Shown piece by piece: positions 27,395 to 35,733 of a stretch of 64,000 nt of DNA. Position 1 is the stretch's first letter, and each line of letters opens with the position of its first letter. The stretch is taken from assembly GCA_002928735.1 (NCBI GenBank), contig PERL01000007.1, forward strand, positions 109,400-173,399, written 5' to 3'. The notes beneath the pieces were generated by a model that was not told the origin of the DNA, did not search any database, and saw only the letters and a program-made list of their open reading frames with translations. This DNA is from Hyphomicrobium sp. (GTDB lineage Bacteria > Pseudomonadota > Alphaproteobacteria > Rhizobiales > Hyphomicrobiaceae). The position numbers and the translations under genes are program-made.

Positions 27395-28885
27395 TCATGG
27401 GCCGCGAGGTGTGGCCGGAGCAACACTAAGCCTAATGGCCTCACGGAATGCGACCGGGGCCGTCCAATTGGCCCACTCGGAAAAAGGCTTGCTATCGATC
27501 ACGAACGGAGCAAACAGCTTCTCCCATTCCTCTCGCAACCCAAACGAAATGAACACCCATTTCAGAGTAGCGTGGGGCAATCGAAAGAGTGGCGCCGTTC
27601 CATTTGCCTGCATCGCGATCTCCCGCAAGAGGTCGGCGGTGGACGTGTCGTCGCCATCGCTGACCAAGAAGGTACTGTTTGTTCTGGGTGGCGTCCTGGC
27701 GACAGCCGCAGTGATGGCCGAGGCTAGGTTGTCTACGAAGATGAAGCTCTTGGCCGCAATTGCGCCGCCAAGAGGCAAAGGAAGACCACTACGAGCGAGT
27801 TTGGCCAATCTGGCAAAATTGCCCTTTGCTGCGGGGCCATAGACCATGGGGGGACGAAGGATGGTGTATTGTAGCCACGAGTGCAACTCGGGCACCAAGC
27901 CAACGAAGCAGTCTCGAAACGGTTCGTGCAGTTGGTCGTTGTACATTGCGAATAGTGCATCAATGTTACCGACGATCTTCAAGGAACGTTTGCCCGCGAG
28001 CTTCGGCGCCCAGACTTCACGCAAAAAGCAGCTGACGCTGTGATAATTCGGATCGTTGGCTGAGGCGACAATCAAAAAATCGAAAGGCTCGCCCGCGTTT
28101 TCCACGGGTGGAGATTGATAATTCCGGGCCAGCGCCGGGTAGATGGTTACGTGCCGCGAGTGCGGTAGATGCGACTTGAAGATTTTCGTCTCACGATCAT
28201 TGTAGTGGATGAGCACATCGGCGTCACCCGAGATCCGCATCTCGTCTCTCAACATTGCTTTTTCACTACTCACCCGACGCGTGAGCGGATGCTTGGCTTG
28301 CTGTGATAGGTAGTGGTTGGTCTGAACGTCCTGGGTCTCAAGTATGATTTGGGCATGCGGGAGCAGGCGCCGGATCTTCTTTGCCAGCGGCATATCGAAG
28401 AAGTGATGACAGATGATGGTTTCAACATCGTGTTCGTTGATGAACTGACGCAAGTTATCCGGAATTGTCATCAAGCGCGTATGCACGCTTTTCCAGAATG
28501 CGACACTTCGGAATGCGCCCGGAACAACTTGGGTGAGCAATTCTGGATGCTTAAATATGTTGGCCGATCGAGCCGAATGACCCCTCTCATCGGCGCCCAG
28601 ATTTTCCGTGTGTCGGTAGTAATAGTCCCAGTAATTACTGGATTCTGTGATCCCTAACGTCGGGCCGACTGACAGAAAAAAAGTACGCAAGCCAAGCTCT
28701 CGGCAGCACTGCATCTGGCGGCGAAAAACTTCGTAACTGCCACAAGCGATCCAGGCGGGACCGAGGACGACGATCCCCTTAGGCCGCTTCATTGTGACCT
28801 GACCTGTGGTTGGCTGCAGTTGAACTTCCCCGTCTTGCAGGCCAACCGACTGAGCAACTTGTTCAACGTCAGCCGTTTCCTGCAT
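27395..28885 (-). CDS. Chimeric ORF: glycosyltransferase N-part joined to NAD-dependent epimerase C-part
   Basis: A 496-codon frame. Residues about 32-338 read as a GT-B type glycosyltransferase: KGIVVLGPAWIACGSYEVFRRQ, ETQDVQTNHYLSQ, DFLIVASANDPNYHSV, SLKIVGNIDAL and FVGLVPELHSW. Normally a C-terminal sugar-binding half would follow. Instead, from about residue 340 (DNA near 27868), the text becomes ILRPPMVYGP, then FARLAKLARSGLPLPLG and SFIFVDNLASAITAAV, which is the C-terminal part of a UDP-sugar epimerase/dehydratase family protein. The Rossmann fold with its GxxGxxG is absent. An in-frame deletion that fused two neighbouring genes explains this. It starts five bases after the upstream methyltransferase stop; ATG 28792 is an alternative start. 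Enzyme activity is doubtful. Confidence 0.75.
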   Translation of the reverse strand: MQETADVEQVAQSVGLQDGEVQLQPTTGQVTMKRPKGIVVLGPAWIACGSYEVFRRQMQCCRELGLRTFFLSVGPTLGITESSNYWDYYYRHTENLGADERGHSARSANIFKHPELLTQVVPGAFRSVAFWKSVHTRLMTIPDNLRQFINEHDVETIICHHFFDMPLAKKIRRLLPHAQIILETQDVQTNHYLSQQAKHPLTRRVSSEKAMLRDEMRISGDADVLIHYNDRETKIFKSHLPHSRHVTIYPALARNYQSPPVENAGEPFDFLIVASANDPNYHSVSCFLREVWAPKLAGKRSLKIVGNIDALFAMYNDQLHEPFRDCFVGLVPELHSWLQYTILRPPMVYGPAAKGNFARLAKLARSGLPLPLGGAIAAKSFIFVDNLASAITAAVARTPPRTNSTFLVSDGDDTSTADLLREIAMQANGTAPLFRLPHATLKWVFISFGLREEWEKLFAPFVIDSKPFSEWANWTAPVAFREAIRLSVAPATPRGP

Positions 28886-28889
28886 CGCC

Positions 28890-29645
28890 TCACTCGCCGT
28901 TGTTGAGAATTTTGGAAACCTGAGATTTCAGAAATCCTCCAGCGGCCTTGGTCGGAGTTGTTTCGAAATGGCTTGCATACGCGGGACGTTCATTCTTGTC
29001 GTCGAGCACGTACTCGGCCAGATAGGGCATGTGACGAGGAATGCGGCGGTGATTATACTGCTGGGTCCACCACCCATCACCAAGTGGATCAAACACAGGT
29101 GCTTCAGTGCGACGGAAGACGGCTGTGGTGGATACAAGCTCGACAGGCTCGAACATTTCATCTTCACCGATAAAGTCGGCCAAACGACCGATACTTGCAA
29201 TGTGCACGTCATCAACAATCAGAATGCCACCAGCCCGCATGTGGGGGTAGAAATAATAGTATTCAATTTCCGGGAAAGGATACCCGTGCGGGCCGTCAAT
29301 CAGCACGACGTCGTATGGTTTGAAATCCTGGAAGACCGGCAGCGTCTTTTGCGTCGGTCCGAAGACCATGTGGACGCGCTCATTCTTGGTCAGTGAGCAA
29401 GATTGAAAATATGTGACGCTGGAATTTTCACCATGCACACGATCATCAAGACAAAAAACGGTGTGATGATCTGAAACATTGGAAAATAGAATTGTCGATT
29501 TTCCACAGCCGGTTTCGGCTGAATGTTTGATTGATGCCGGCAAAAGTTCTTCCAGTCGGCGCAACACTGAGGTCGAGAAAGCGCCCGCTACATGGGGCTT
29601 ATAGTTGACATCCGTTTGTGCAATCAAATCCGTAATCAAGGTCAT
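28890..29645 (-). CDS. Class I SAM methyltransferase, Methyltransf_24-like
   Basis: About 251 residues. SAETGCGKSTILFSN is a glycine-rich SAM motif, then DYVVLIDGPHGYPFPEIEYYYFYPHMRAGGILIVDDVH-like text (as VVLIDGPHGYPFP and LIVDDVHIASI) matches the Methyltransf_24 family. I selected the ATG at 29645 because GGAG lies six bases upstream; the longer frame to 29714 has no such site. It precedes the chimeric glycosyltransferase by four bases, so they are probably one operon. The acceptor is unknown; the context suggests surface-glycan methylation. Confidence 0.8.
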   Translation of the reverse strand: MTLITDLIAQTDVNYKPHVAGAFSTSVLRRLEELLPASIKHSAETGCGKSTILFSNVSDHHTVFCLDDRVHGENSSVTYFQSCSLTKNERVHMVFGPTQKTLPVFQDFKPYDVVLIDGPHGYPFPEIEYYYFYPHMRAGGILIVDDVHIASIGRLADFIGEDEMFEPVELVSTTAVFRRTEAPVFDPLGDGWWTQQYNHRRIPRHMPYLAEYVLDDKNERPAYASHFETTPTKAAGGFLKSQVSKILNNGE

Positions 29646-30070
29646 CTTAAGCTCCATGCGCCAACTCGTCCCGGAAGAACAATCTATCCGACCACCAACA
29701 AAATTGAAAGGCAACCATGCTGCAGCATATTACCGCCAACATGGTCACATCAAAAAACGATAGATGCGTCTATATGGTCACACGTACCTCTGTTCTTTCT
29801 TGAAGTGGAGTCATCTAGATCAACCGATCCGGCTCAGCAGACCTCGTCGACGCAGGCTGCGTCGACCACACGGCGGAAGTCATCAAGTTTGCGTAAGCGT
29901 TCGCTGCGGGCACGCGTTCGGTCTATCATTCCAGTTCTGCAACAGGATCGGCTCAAAGCGGCTGCTGGGGCTATTATCATCATCCAAGCCCTGCCTCACG
30001 CCCCAACTTGAAAGTCAACAGAGCGATAACACGTCGGCGCAAGATCCCACCCGGTCTGACGCCTTAAAGA
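29646..30070. other. Intergenic region, about 425 bases, with a perfect palindrome
   Basis: No coding frame is supported. A perfect inverted repeat lies at 29846-29866, arms GTCGACGCAG and CTGCGTCGAC around a single G. It has no T-run, so it is not a standard terminator. Confidence 0.5.
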
Positions 30071-30667
30071 TCACGGCGCATCGCCCTTAAAAATCCCCAG
30101 CCGGCGATATTCCGAAATTTTTTCGGGGTGGACCCAAAAGCCGTCATTCATCATCGATATTTCGCTGTGGGCGACAAGGCATCCATTGTGCCGCTCGCAG
30201 TGAAAATAGCCATAACCCGTCATGACTTTGACCACTTCGGGATTTCGGTTGGCTTCTTCGATCATCAACAACGGCTTGGTGCGCGCGAATATCCGCTCAG
30301 CTCCCCTGAGCGCGGGTGCCTCGTGTCCTTCGAGGTCCAGCTTTACAGCAACGATCCGCTGCATTTCGTCGCCCCGCGCTTCGAATACATCGTCGAGCCG
30401 CGCAGCGTTTATCTCCAAAATCGCAATTCTCGGGTCGTGTAAACCGCTGGCTTGGCGGCTGGGATATTGGACAGACTCAAGCGCAAAATGCGCGCCGAAG
30501 CCATCATAAGTATCGGTCAGAGTAGCACCAGTGGATGCCAGCCCCGTCAAGCCAAAACCATTCATTGGCATCGGTCGTTCGACATCAGCGAAGTGGAAGG
30601 AACCCTCGGCACGTAACTCAGATACTCGCCTCGACGGTAGACCCCAAGACGACCCCACGGCTCGCAC
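30071..30667 (-). pseudogene. FkbM-family methyltransferase, 5'-truncated
   Basis: A 198-codon frame whose C-terminal half has the FkbM marks: RIVAVKLDLEGHEAPALRGAERIF and PLLMIEEANRNPEVV, then KVMTGYGYFHCERHNGCL. The N-terminal SAM-binding part, normally a DIGANVGFYS-type block, is missing, and the first 15 or so codons come from sequence next to the IS3-like remnant. It was probably cut by that insertion. No ribosome site is seen at 30667. Confidence 0.65.
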
Positions 30668-30669
30668 CT

Positions 30670-31010
30670 TCCCGTCTCGGAGCGTCGGGTGTGTTCGGTT
30701 GTCGGTCAGCCCTGCGCAACGCAGCGCCGAAAGCCTAAGACCCGTGACGACGAGGCCTCACTGACCGTAGCCTGGATCACCAGGGGAGAACGGCTATTGC
30801 GAGAGCTTCAACCTAAAGCTCCGGGACGAACCACTGGAGGGGGAGCAGTTCTCGACGATCTAAGAGGCTCAGGTGCTCGTTGAGCGCTGGCGGCGCCATT
30901 ATTATGCGGTCCTGCCTCATTCCTCGCTCGGTTATCGTCCGCTGGCCCCAGAAACGAATCTTGCCGCTAGCATTTGGTCTCGCCTACGCTCCGCTCCGGC
31001 CAGCCCAAAC
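30670..31010 (+). mobile_element. Remnant of an IS3-family transposase (OrfB)
   Basis: A first block, SERRVCSVVGQPCATQRRKPKTRDDEASLT, reads from about 30674. Then, after a large internal deletion and a frame change, the C-terminal block GENGYCESFNLKLRDEPLEGEQF (with a stop just after) and EAQVLVERWRRHYYAVLPHSSLGYRPLAPET reads to about 30960. These are standard OrfB landmarks. The element is inactive. It abuts the truncated FkbM gene and lies in the intergenic stretch before an intact FkbM gene. Confidence 0.8.
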
Positions 31011-31349
31011 GAGCGGCCGGGTTCTAACTTAATCCCTGGTATCGAGATGAGGAGCAGGCCATGCGACCGACCACGCCGCCTACGAATGGCGCCGTTTAGC
31101 AGCCAAGTCAGCATGCAGCCAACAGGGTTTCACAGGCAAACTGAAATATCTCGGTGATAACGCCAACTCAGACACCAGAACCAGCCGATCATTGTTTTTG
31201 GGCTGGCAATCCTGGGTGGCAACTGGGACAATCAGCCTTCGGGGAGGGGGCCATCACCGCTTTGCGAGACGTTTTGTCTGAAAACGGTTTGTTGCCCCCT
31301 GGTATGTGTTAAACGTGCGCCCCCTGGACATCACGCGACAAGGGTTTTG
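31011..31349. other. Intergenic region, about 340 bases
   Basis: It follows the IS3 remnant and precedes an intact FkbM-type gene. I see no coding frame or clear motif. It probably includes the promoter of the next gene. Confidence 0.35.
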
Positions 31350-32213
31350 ATGATGGTGATGGGGCGAGGAGACCACGTGACGGACCTTGACGCTCATCCC
31401 TTCGGAACCTACCAGCCGACATCGGTACAGGCCGTTTTGATAGCACTCGGGCGGCGGCTACCACCAACTTGGGCGGGAAAGCGGACAGCATCGTTCATTC
31501 GGTCGGCGTTGCGACGGCTGCGTTCGGACCCGCTTGATCTTGAAGTTATCGGCCAGAAGATGCGGCTCTACGCCGGCAACAATGCCTGCGAAAAGCGGTT
31601 GATCGTAACTCCACAGTTCTTTGATCCATTAGAACTCAGCTTTCTGAAGGCCCGACTACACCCGACGTTCGTGTTCTTGGATATCGGCAGCAATGTGGGA
31701 GCTTACAGCATTTTCGTCGCATTAAATGCCGGAGCCGGTGCGCGCGTTGTTGCGATAGATCCCAATGCCATCGTCTTAAGGCGGCTCCAGTTCAACGCGG
31801 CAGTAAATGGGCTCTCAAATATTCAAACCGTTCAAGCTGCCATTGCTGGAATGGATGGGGAGATGGAATTTGCCCTTGAGGAGAGCAACATGGGCGGCTC
31901 CTCGCTGCAGCTTAGTCGCGACGCTCGTGGGGGAAAGACAATTTTTAAGGTGCCTGTCAAGACCCTCAACAGCGTCGTAGCCGAGGCTGGAATCGAGCAT
32001 GTGGATGCCGTCAAGATCGACGTCGAAGGTTTTGAAGATCAGGTTCTAATCCCTTATCTCAACGCCGTCCCTCGAAGCCTCTATCCGAGATCAGTCATTC
32101 TTGAAGCCAATATTGACAGCTGGGATAGTGATCTTTTGGGCGCGCTGACGAAAGCTGGATATCGGACATCAGACAACTTGGCACAAAACGGCATCTTCGT
32201 TCTGCCGGATTGA
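31350..32213 (+). CDS. FkbM-family methyltransferase
   Basis: A complete member of about 287 residues. The SAM-binding FLDIGSNVGAYSIFVALNAG is followed by ARVVAIDPNAIVLRRLQFNAAVN and the late VDAVKIDVEGFEDQVL, all typical. The start cluster has TTG 31347, ATG 31350, ATG 31353 and ATG 31359; AAGGG just upstream favours 31350. The 80-residue N-terminal extension precedes the SAM domain. The acceptor is probably a surface-glycan sugar hydroxyl, inferred from context only. It is the last gene of the accessory segment. Confidence 0.8.
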   Translation: MMVMGRGDHVTDLDAHPFGTYQPTSVQAVLIALGRRLPPTWAGKRTASFIRSALRRLRSDPLDLEVIGQKMRLYAGNNACEKRLIVTPQFFDPLELSFLKARLHPTFVFLDIGSNVGAYSIFVALNAGAGARVVAIDPNAIVLRRLQFNAAVNGLSNIQTVQAAIAGMDGEMEFALEESNMGGSSLQLSRDARGGKTIFKVPVKTLNSVVAEAGIEHVDAVKIDVEGFEDQVLIPYLNAVPRSLYPRSVILEANIDSWDSDLLGALTKAGYRTSDNLAQNGIFVLPD

Positions 32214-32328
32214 ACCCTTACCCGATTGTCTGCCGGGCTTCCGAGTTGCGTCTGTTCCGACCTCAGAGCAGACATGACATGGCTGAGGGCTTCCCCTAGT
32301 GGTTCTACCACGAGGAGAAAGGGAGATA

Positions 32329-33090
32329 ATGTCTGGCGCTAAGCCATCTACTCTGCGCAAAAGGACCCAAATCATGGTCAGTCTCCGTCGCACTTTCCCG
32401 ACCATTCTGTTGGTCCTCTCGGCCATTGCATTTTTTACGACGCCCATAGCAGCCGAGGAAGCACGCATGGACCGGACAATCACCGTATTCGCAACCGGAA
32501 CCGCAACCGCCGTCCCTGATGCAGCACGTATCCAAACCGGCGTCGTCGCAGAAGCCGCAACCGCCCGCGAGGCGCTGTCCGCCAACAACGCCGCCATGGC
32601 CAAGCTCATCGCCGGCCTCAAGGAGAACGGCATCGACCCCAAAGACATCCAGACCGCCAACTTCAACTTGAATCCGCGCTACACCAATCCCCCCGACGGC
32701 AAGCCTCCCGTCATCGACGGCTACCAGGCCTCCAATCAGGTCGAAGTCCACGTCCGCAATCTCGGTAAGATCGGCGAGGTGCTGGACAAGCTTGTGACGC
32801 TGGGCGCCAACCAGATGAACGGCATCACCTTCGAGGTCAGCGCCGCGGAAACGTTGCGCGATGCCGCCCGCAAGGACGCCATTGCCAATGCGCGCCGCCG
32901 GGCCGAACTTTACGCCGCCGCAGCCGGCGCCAAAGTCGGCAAGGTCATGGCCATCAACGAAGGCGGCAGCACCGACCCGCGCCCGTACTTCAAAGCCGGC
33001 CGCGTGGCCGCCGCCATGGACTCAGTCCCCGTGGAACGCGGCACCCAATCGCTTGAGGCTAACGTGACCGTCACCTGGGAACTCGAGTAG
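32329..33090 (+). CDS. SIMPL (DUF541) domain exported protein
   Basis: A 253-residue exported protein. Residues 15-45 form a signal peptide with a long basic start (SLRRTFPTILLVLSAIAFFTTPIAA), so ATG 32374 could be the true start. The mature part is a SIMPL/DUF541 domain: VFATGTATAVPDAARIQTGVVAE, then LKENGIDPKDIQTANFNLNPRY and the DAARKDAIANARRRAELYAAAAG block. GGGAG precedes ATG 32329. The family occurs in the periplasm in stress and outer-membrane contexts, and its molecular role is unclear. It converges with the nitrilase gene at seven bases. Confidence 0.85.
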   Translation: MSGAKPSTLRKRTQIMVSLRRTFPTILLVLSAIAFFTTPIAAEEARMDRTITVFATGTATAVPDAARIQTGVVAEAATAREALSANNAAMAKLIAGLKENGIDPKDIQTANFNLNPRYTNPPDGKPPVIDGYQASNQVEVHVRNLGKIGEVLDKLVTLGANQMNGITFEVSAAETLRDAARKDAIANARRRAELYAAAAGAKVGKVMAINEGGSTDPRPYFKAGRVAAAMDSVPVERGTQSLEANVTVTWELE

Positions 33091-33097
33091 CAAAACG

Positions 33098-34009
33098 TCA
33101 AACCAGCGACACGATCTCAACCGGCTGTCCCAGCGGCGCCGCGCCCGGCTGCGTGCTCCAGTCGGCGAAGTTCCGCATCTCGCCCGTCGTACGGACTCGA
33201 TGCAGCCGTTCCAGATCGATCGTCGCCGTCACCCACTGCGCGACACTGAGCGGCCCCTCGGCCAGTACGCCCGTGTCCGACACGCCATGCTCAGACGGCA
33301 CGTAAATTCCCGCCGAACCCTCATTCTTGTCGACCGCCGGCGACCACAGCGCATCGCCCACCGTCGGGCTCTGCACGGTCGCGATCGTGTTCTCCAAGGC
33401 GCGCGCCATCGACCCCGTGCGGACGCGATGAAACCCCGACACCCGCTCTGTGCACGACGGCACGAGCACGACCTCCGCGCCCGCCTCTGCCAGCGCACGC
33501 GCCAGCAACGGAAATTCGCTGTCGTAGCAAATCAAGACGGCGATCTTCCCGAGCGCCGTCTCAAACACGCGCAACGGCGTACCGCCCGAGATACCCCAGT
33601 CGCGTTCGAACGGAGTCATGATGATTTTTTCTTGCTCGCCCACGAGCCCGGTCGGCGTGACGAGCTGCGCCGCGTTCACGAACCGCCCGTCCGACTTCAA
33701 AACCGGCCCGGACCCGACGAGGATATGCACGTTGTGCCGGGCAGCTAGATCGATATGCAACTGAACGCGCGAGGCTGCCAGTTCGGCCACAGTGTGCAAG
33801 GTCTTCTGCAGATCCGAATAGACCTCCGGCCCGAAGCACGCCGCCTGCTCGATCGCCGCATACTCCGGAAACACGAGCAACTGCGCCCCCGTCGCAGCCC
33901 CCTTCGCCACCCAGTCCGCAATCTTATCTTCCCATGCATCGAGCGACGTGGGTTGCCCGATGGGGTACTGGGCACTGGCGACGGTGAGGGGAGGGCGTGC
34001 CAAGGTCAA
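33098..34009 (-). CDS. Carbon-nitrogen hydrolase (nitrilase superfamily)
   Basis: 303 residues with the full nitrilase triad: Glu49 in VFPEYA, Lys128 in GEQEKIIMTP and Cys161 in AVLICYDSEFP. The substrate is an amide or nitrile, unknown. The gene overlaps the following GNAT gene end by four bases (ATGA), so translation is coupled. Together with the GNAT protein and the SnoaL protein it forms a three-gene operon with tight spacing. Confidence 0.9.
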   Translation of the reverse strand: MTLARPPLTVASAQYPIGQPTSLDAWEDKIADWVAKGAATGAQLLVFPEYAAIEQAACFGPEVYSDLQKTLHTVAELAASRVQLHIDLAARHNVHILVGSGPVLKSDGRFVNAAQLVTPTGLVGEQEKIIMTPFERDWGISGGTPLRVFETALGKIAVLICYDSEFPLLARALAEAGAEVVLVPSCTERVSGFHRVRTGSMARALENTIATVQSPTVGDALWSPAVDKNEGSAGIYVPSEHGVSDTGVLAEGPLSVAQWVTATIDLERLHRVRTTGEMRNFADWSTQPGAAPLGQPVEIVSLV

Positions 34010-34602
34010 AGCGCCTTCATCCAGAATTGCATACGGTGCGTGGTCTCGGCCGCCTGATCGATGTCTTTCCAGTCGTAGGTGGCAAAGATGTCGACGGGCT
34101 CATAGCCCCGCTTTCTCCAGAACGGATCGAGCGGCGCGTAATCCTTCGGCTTCAAGGGATGATCGTCGGGCCGCACGACACGGCAGAACGTCGAATGCGT
34201 AAACCCGCCGAGCCGGTGCGCCTGCGCCTCCCGTCCGTCGAAGAAGGCGTGCCCCAGCCCATAGCCGCGATGGCTCGTCAGCAGCACGCTCTCCCCACAG
34301 TAGAAGATCCGGGCGATGTCGTAGCCCGCGTCCCGAAACGGCCCGCCGAACTCATCCGCGTGCTCGATCATCGGCGCCCCGGTCGATGCGCCGACCATGA
34401 GGTCGCCATCATACGCGGCAATCACCACGGCACCCTTGGCCGCAGCAAACGTCGCCAGATACTTCTCCTCATACTCCAGCGTGCCGTCGTAGAGGTACGG
34501 CCAATCGCGGAAGACGGTGATGCGAAGCCGCGCAAGGTCCGGCAGGATCGGAACGATGTCTGCTCCCGTCAGCGACCGCACGTCGAGCTTCTTCTTCTCC
34601 AT
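34006..34602 (-). CDS. GNAT-family N-acetyltransferase
   Basis: About 198 residues, with a GNAT-like core (VVIAAYDGDLMVGASTGAPM, IFYCGESVLLTSHRGYGLGHAFF). The YGLGHAFF block corresponds to the acetyl-CoA binding loop. Two ATGs are possible, at 34608 and 34602; GGGAG sits directly against 34608 but six bases from 34602, so I chose 34602. Its end overlaps the nitrilase start. The substrate is unknown, but pairing with the nitrilase suggests a small amine or amide pathway. Confidence 0.8.
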   Translation of the reverse strand: MEKKKLDVRSLTGADIVPILPDLARLRITVFRDWPYLYDGTLEYEEKYLATFAAAKGAVVIAAYDGDLMVGASTGAPMIEHADEFGGPFRDAGYDIARIFYCGESVLLTSHRGYGLGHAFFDGREAQAHRLGGFTHSTFCRVVRPDDHPLKPKDYAPLDPFWRKRGYEPVDIFATYDWKDIDQAAETTHRMQFWMKAL

Positions 34603-34624
34603 CTCCATCTCCCGCCGGTCAACC

Positions 34625-35059
34625 TTAGCCCACGACCTGCGTGATCCAGTCCGTCAGATTGTAATACGTCGTCACGCGCGCGATCTTGCCGTCGCGGATG
34701 GCAAAAAACGTTCCGGCCGGCAGCACATACTTCTGACCCGTCGCCGGCGGCAGACCCTCGTCCGTATTCTTGTACACGCCATGCACGTTGAACTCGGCCG
34801 AAGCGCGCGTGCCGTCCTTCGACACCATCACGACGATGTCCTTCAGCTCTTCCTTATAGTTGTGATCCATGCGCGCGTTGAACGCCCGGAACTTCTCCTT
34901 GCCCACGCGGCGCTCGCCCTGGTTCACGTCGTGGATGACGTCCTCGGTCAGGAAGTCCAGCATCGCGTCGGTCTTACCGGCGTTGAAGGCTGCGTAGTAA
35001 TCGCGGATCAGGGCGGCGGTCTTGGCGCGGGCGGCGCTCTCGGCAGGGGTCTCGGACAT
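34625..35059 (-). CDS. SnoaL-like (NTF2 fold) protein
   Basis: About 144 residues with the cone-shaped alpha+beta barrel pattern: IRDYYAAFNAGKTDAMLDFLTEDVIHDVN at the start, then EELKDIVVMVSKDGTRASAEFNVHGVYKN, then FFAIRDGKIARVTTYYN at the end. I chose ATG 35059 after GGAGG at about -5; the longer frame to 35125 has no ribosome site. It heads the nitrilase operon; a 22-base gap separates it from the GNAT gene. Catalysis cannot be inferred. Confidence 0.8.
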   Translation of the reverse strand: MSETPAESAARAKTAALIRDYYAAFNAGKTDAMLDFLTEDVIHDVNQGERRVGKEKFRAFNARMDHNYKEELKDIVVMVSKDGTRASAEFNVHGVYKNTDEGLPPATGQKYVLPAGTFFAIRDGKIARVTTYYNLTDWITQVVG

Positions 35060-35283
35060 GGGGCCTCCAGGGGTTGATAAGCGTGAAATCTGCGGCCTGA
35101 TTAACAGGTTCGCCCCCGCTGACAAGGCCCGCCGCTGCGGCCGGTGAACGCGGAACTTTAGCGGCTCGCGGCCGCCCTATCCGTCTGATGCTCCGGATGC
35201 CCCACTTTTTTGTTGATTTACGTCACAGTCTGGCACTCCCGTGGGGCGTTTACTCTCTGGAACAGCACGCAAGGGAGAAACAA

Positions 35284-35733
35284 ATGAAAATCAAATCCGG
35301 CATGTGGATCGTCGTCGCCGACGGCGCGCGCGGCCTCGTCCTCGTCAACGACGGCAATGCGCTCGAACCCGCGCTGAAGGTCGTGCGCGTCTACGAACAG
35401 GACAATCCCAAGACGAGCGAACAGGGCCGCGACCGGCCGGCGCGCTCCTTCCAGTCATTCAGCGACAGCCGCTCGGCGATCGCATCGGTCGACCTCCACC
35501 GCCGCGCCGAAGACCGCTTCGTCGACCAAATTGTCGCTGACCTCGCCAAGGACTCCGAAGCCGGCGCGTTCGACGATCTCGTCATCGTCGCACCTCCCGT
35601 CGCGCTGGGTGAAATGCGCAAAGCCGCCAACGGCGCGCTTTCTAAAAAAATCGTCGCCACCCTCGACAAAGACCTCACCAGTCACACCATCCCCGACATC
35701 ACCGCCGCGGTGGCCAAAGTGTTGGAGGGCTGA
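35284..35733 (+). CDS. Host-attachment (Host_attach) family protein
   Basis: 149 residues. It opens with MKIKSGMWIVVADGARGLVLVNDG, a conserved start of this family, and continues with ASVDLHRRAEDRFVDQIVADLAK and DDLVIVAPPVALGEMRKA. AAGGGAG before ATG 35284 is a good ribosome site. The family was named for a role in attachment to host cells in Agrobacterium-like bacteria, but the biochemical activity resembles eRF1-like/BaeRF folds and is unproven. It converges with the next, minus-strand operon. Confidence 0.85.
   Translation: MKIKSGMWIVVADGARGLVLVNDGNALEPALKVVRVYEQDNPKTSEQGRDRPARSFQSFSDSRSAIASVDLHRRAEDRFVDQIVADLAKDSEAGAFDDLVIVAPPVALGEMRKAANGALSKKIVATLDKDLTSHTIPDITAAVAKVLEG

Noticed and set aside
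23963..31346. A complete integrative element with att sites at the tRNA
   Set aside because: No integrase gene and no repeat of the tRNA 3' end were found, so only an island-like character is claimed.
35188..35283. Longer start for the host-attachment protein
   Set aside because: The extra residues lack family similarity and the AAGGGAG ribosome site supports ATG 35284.
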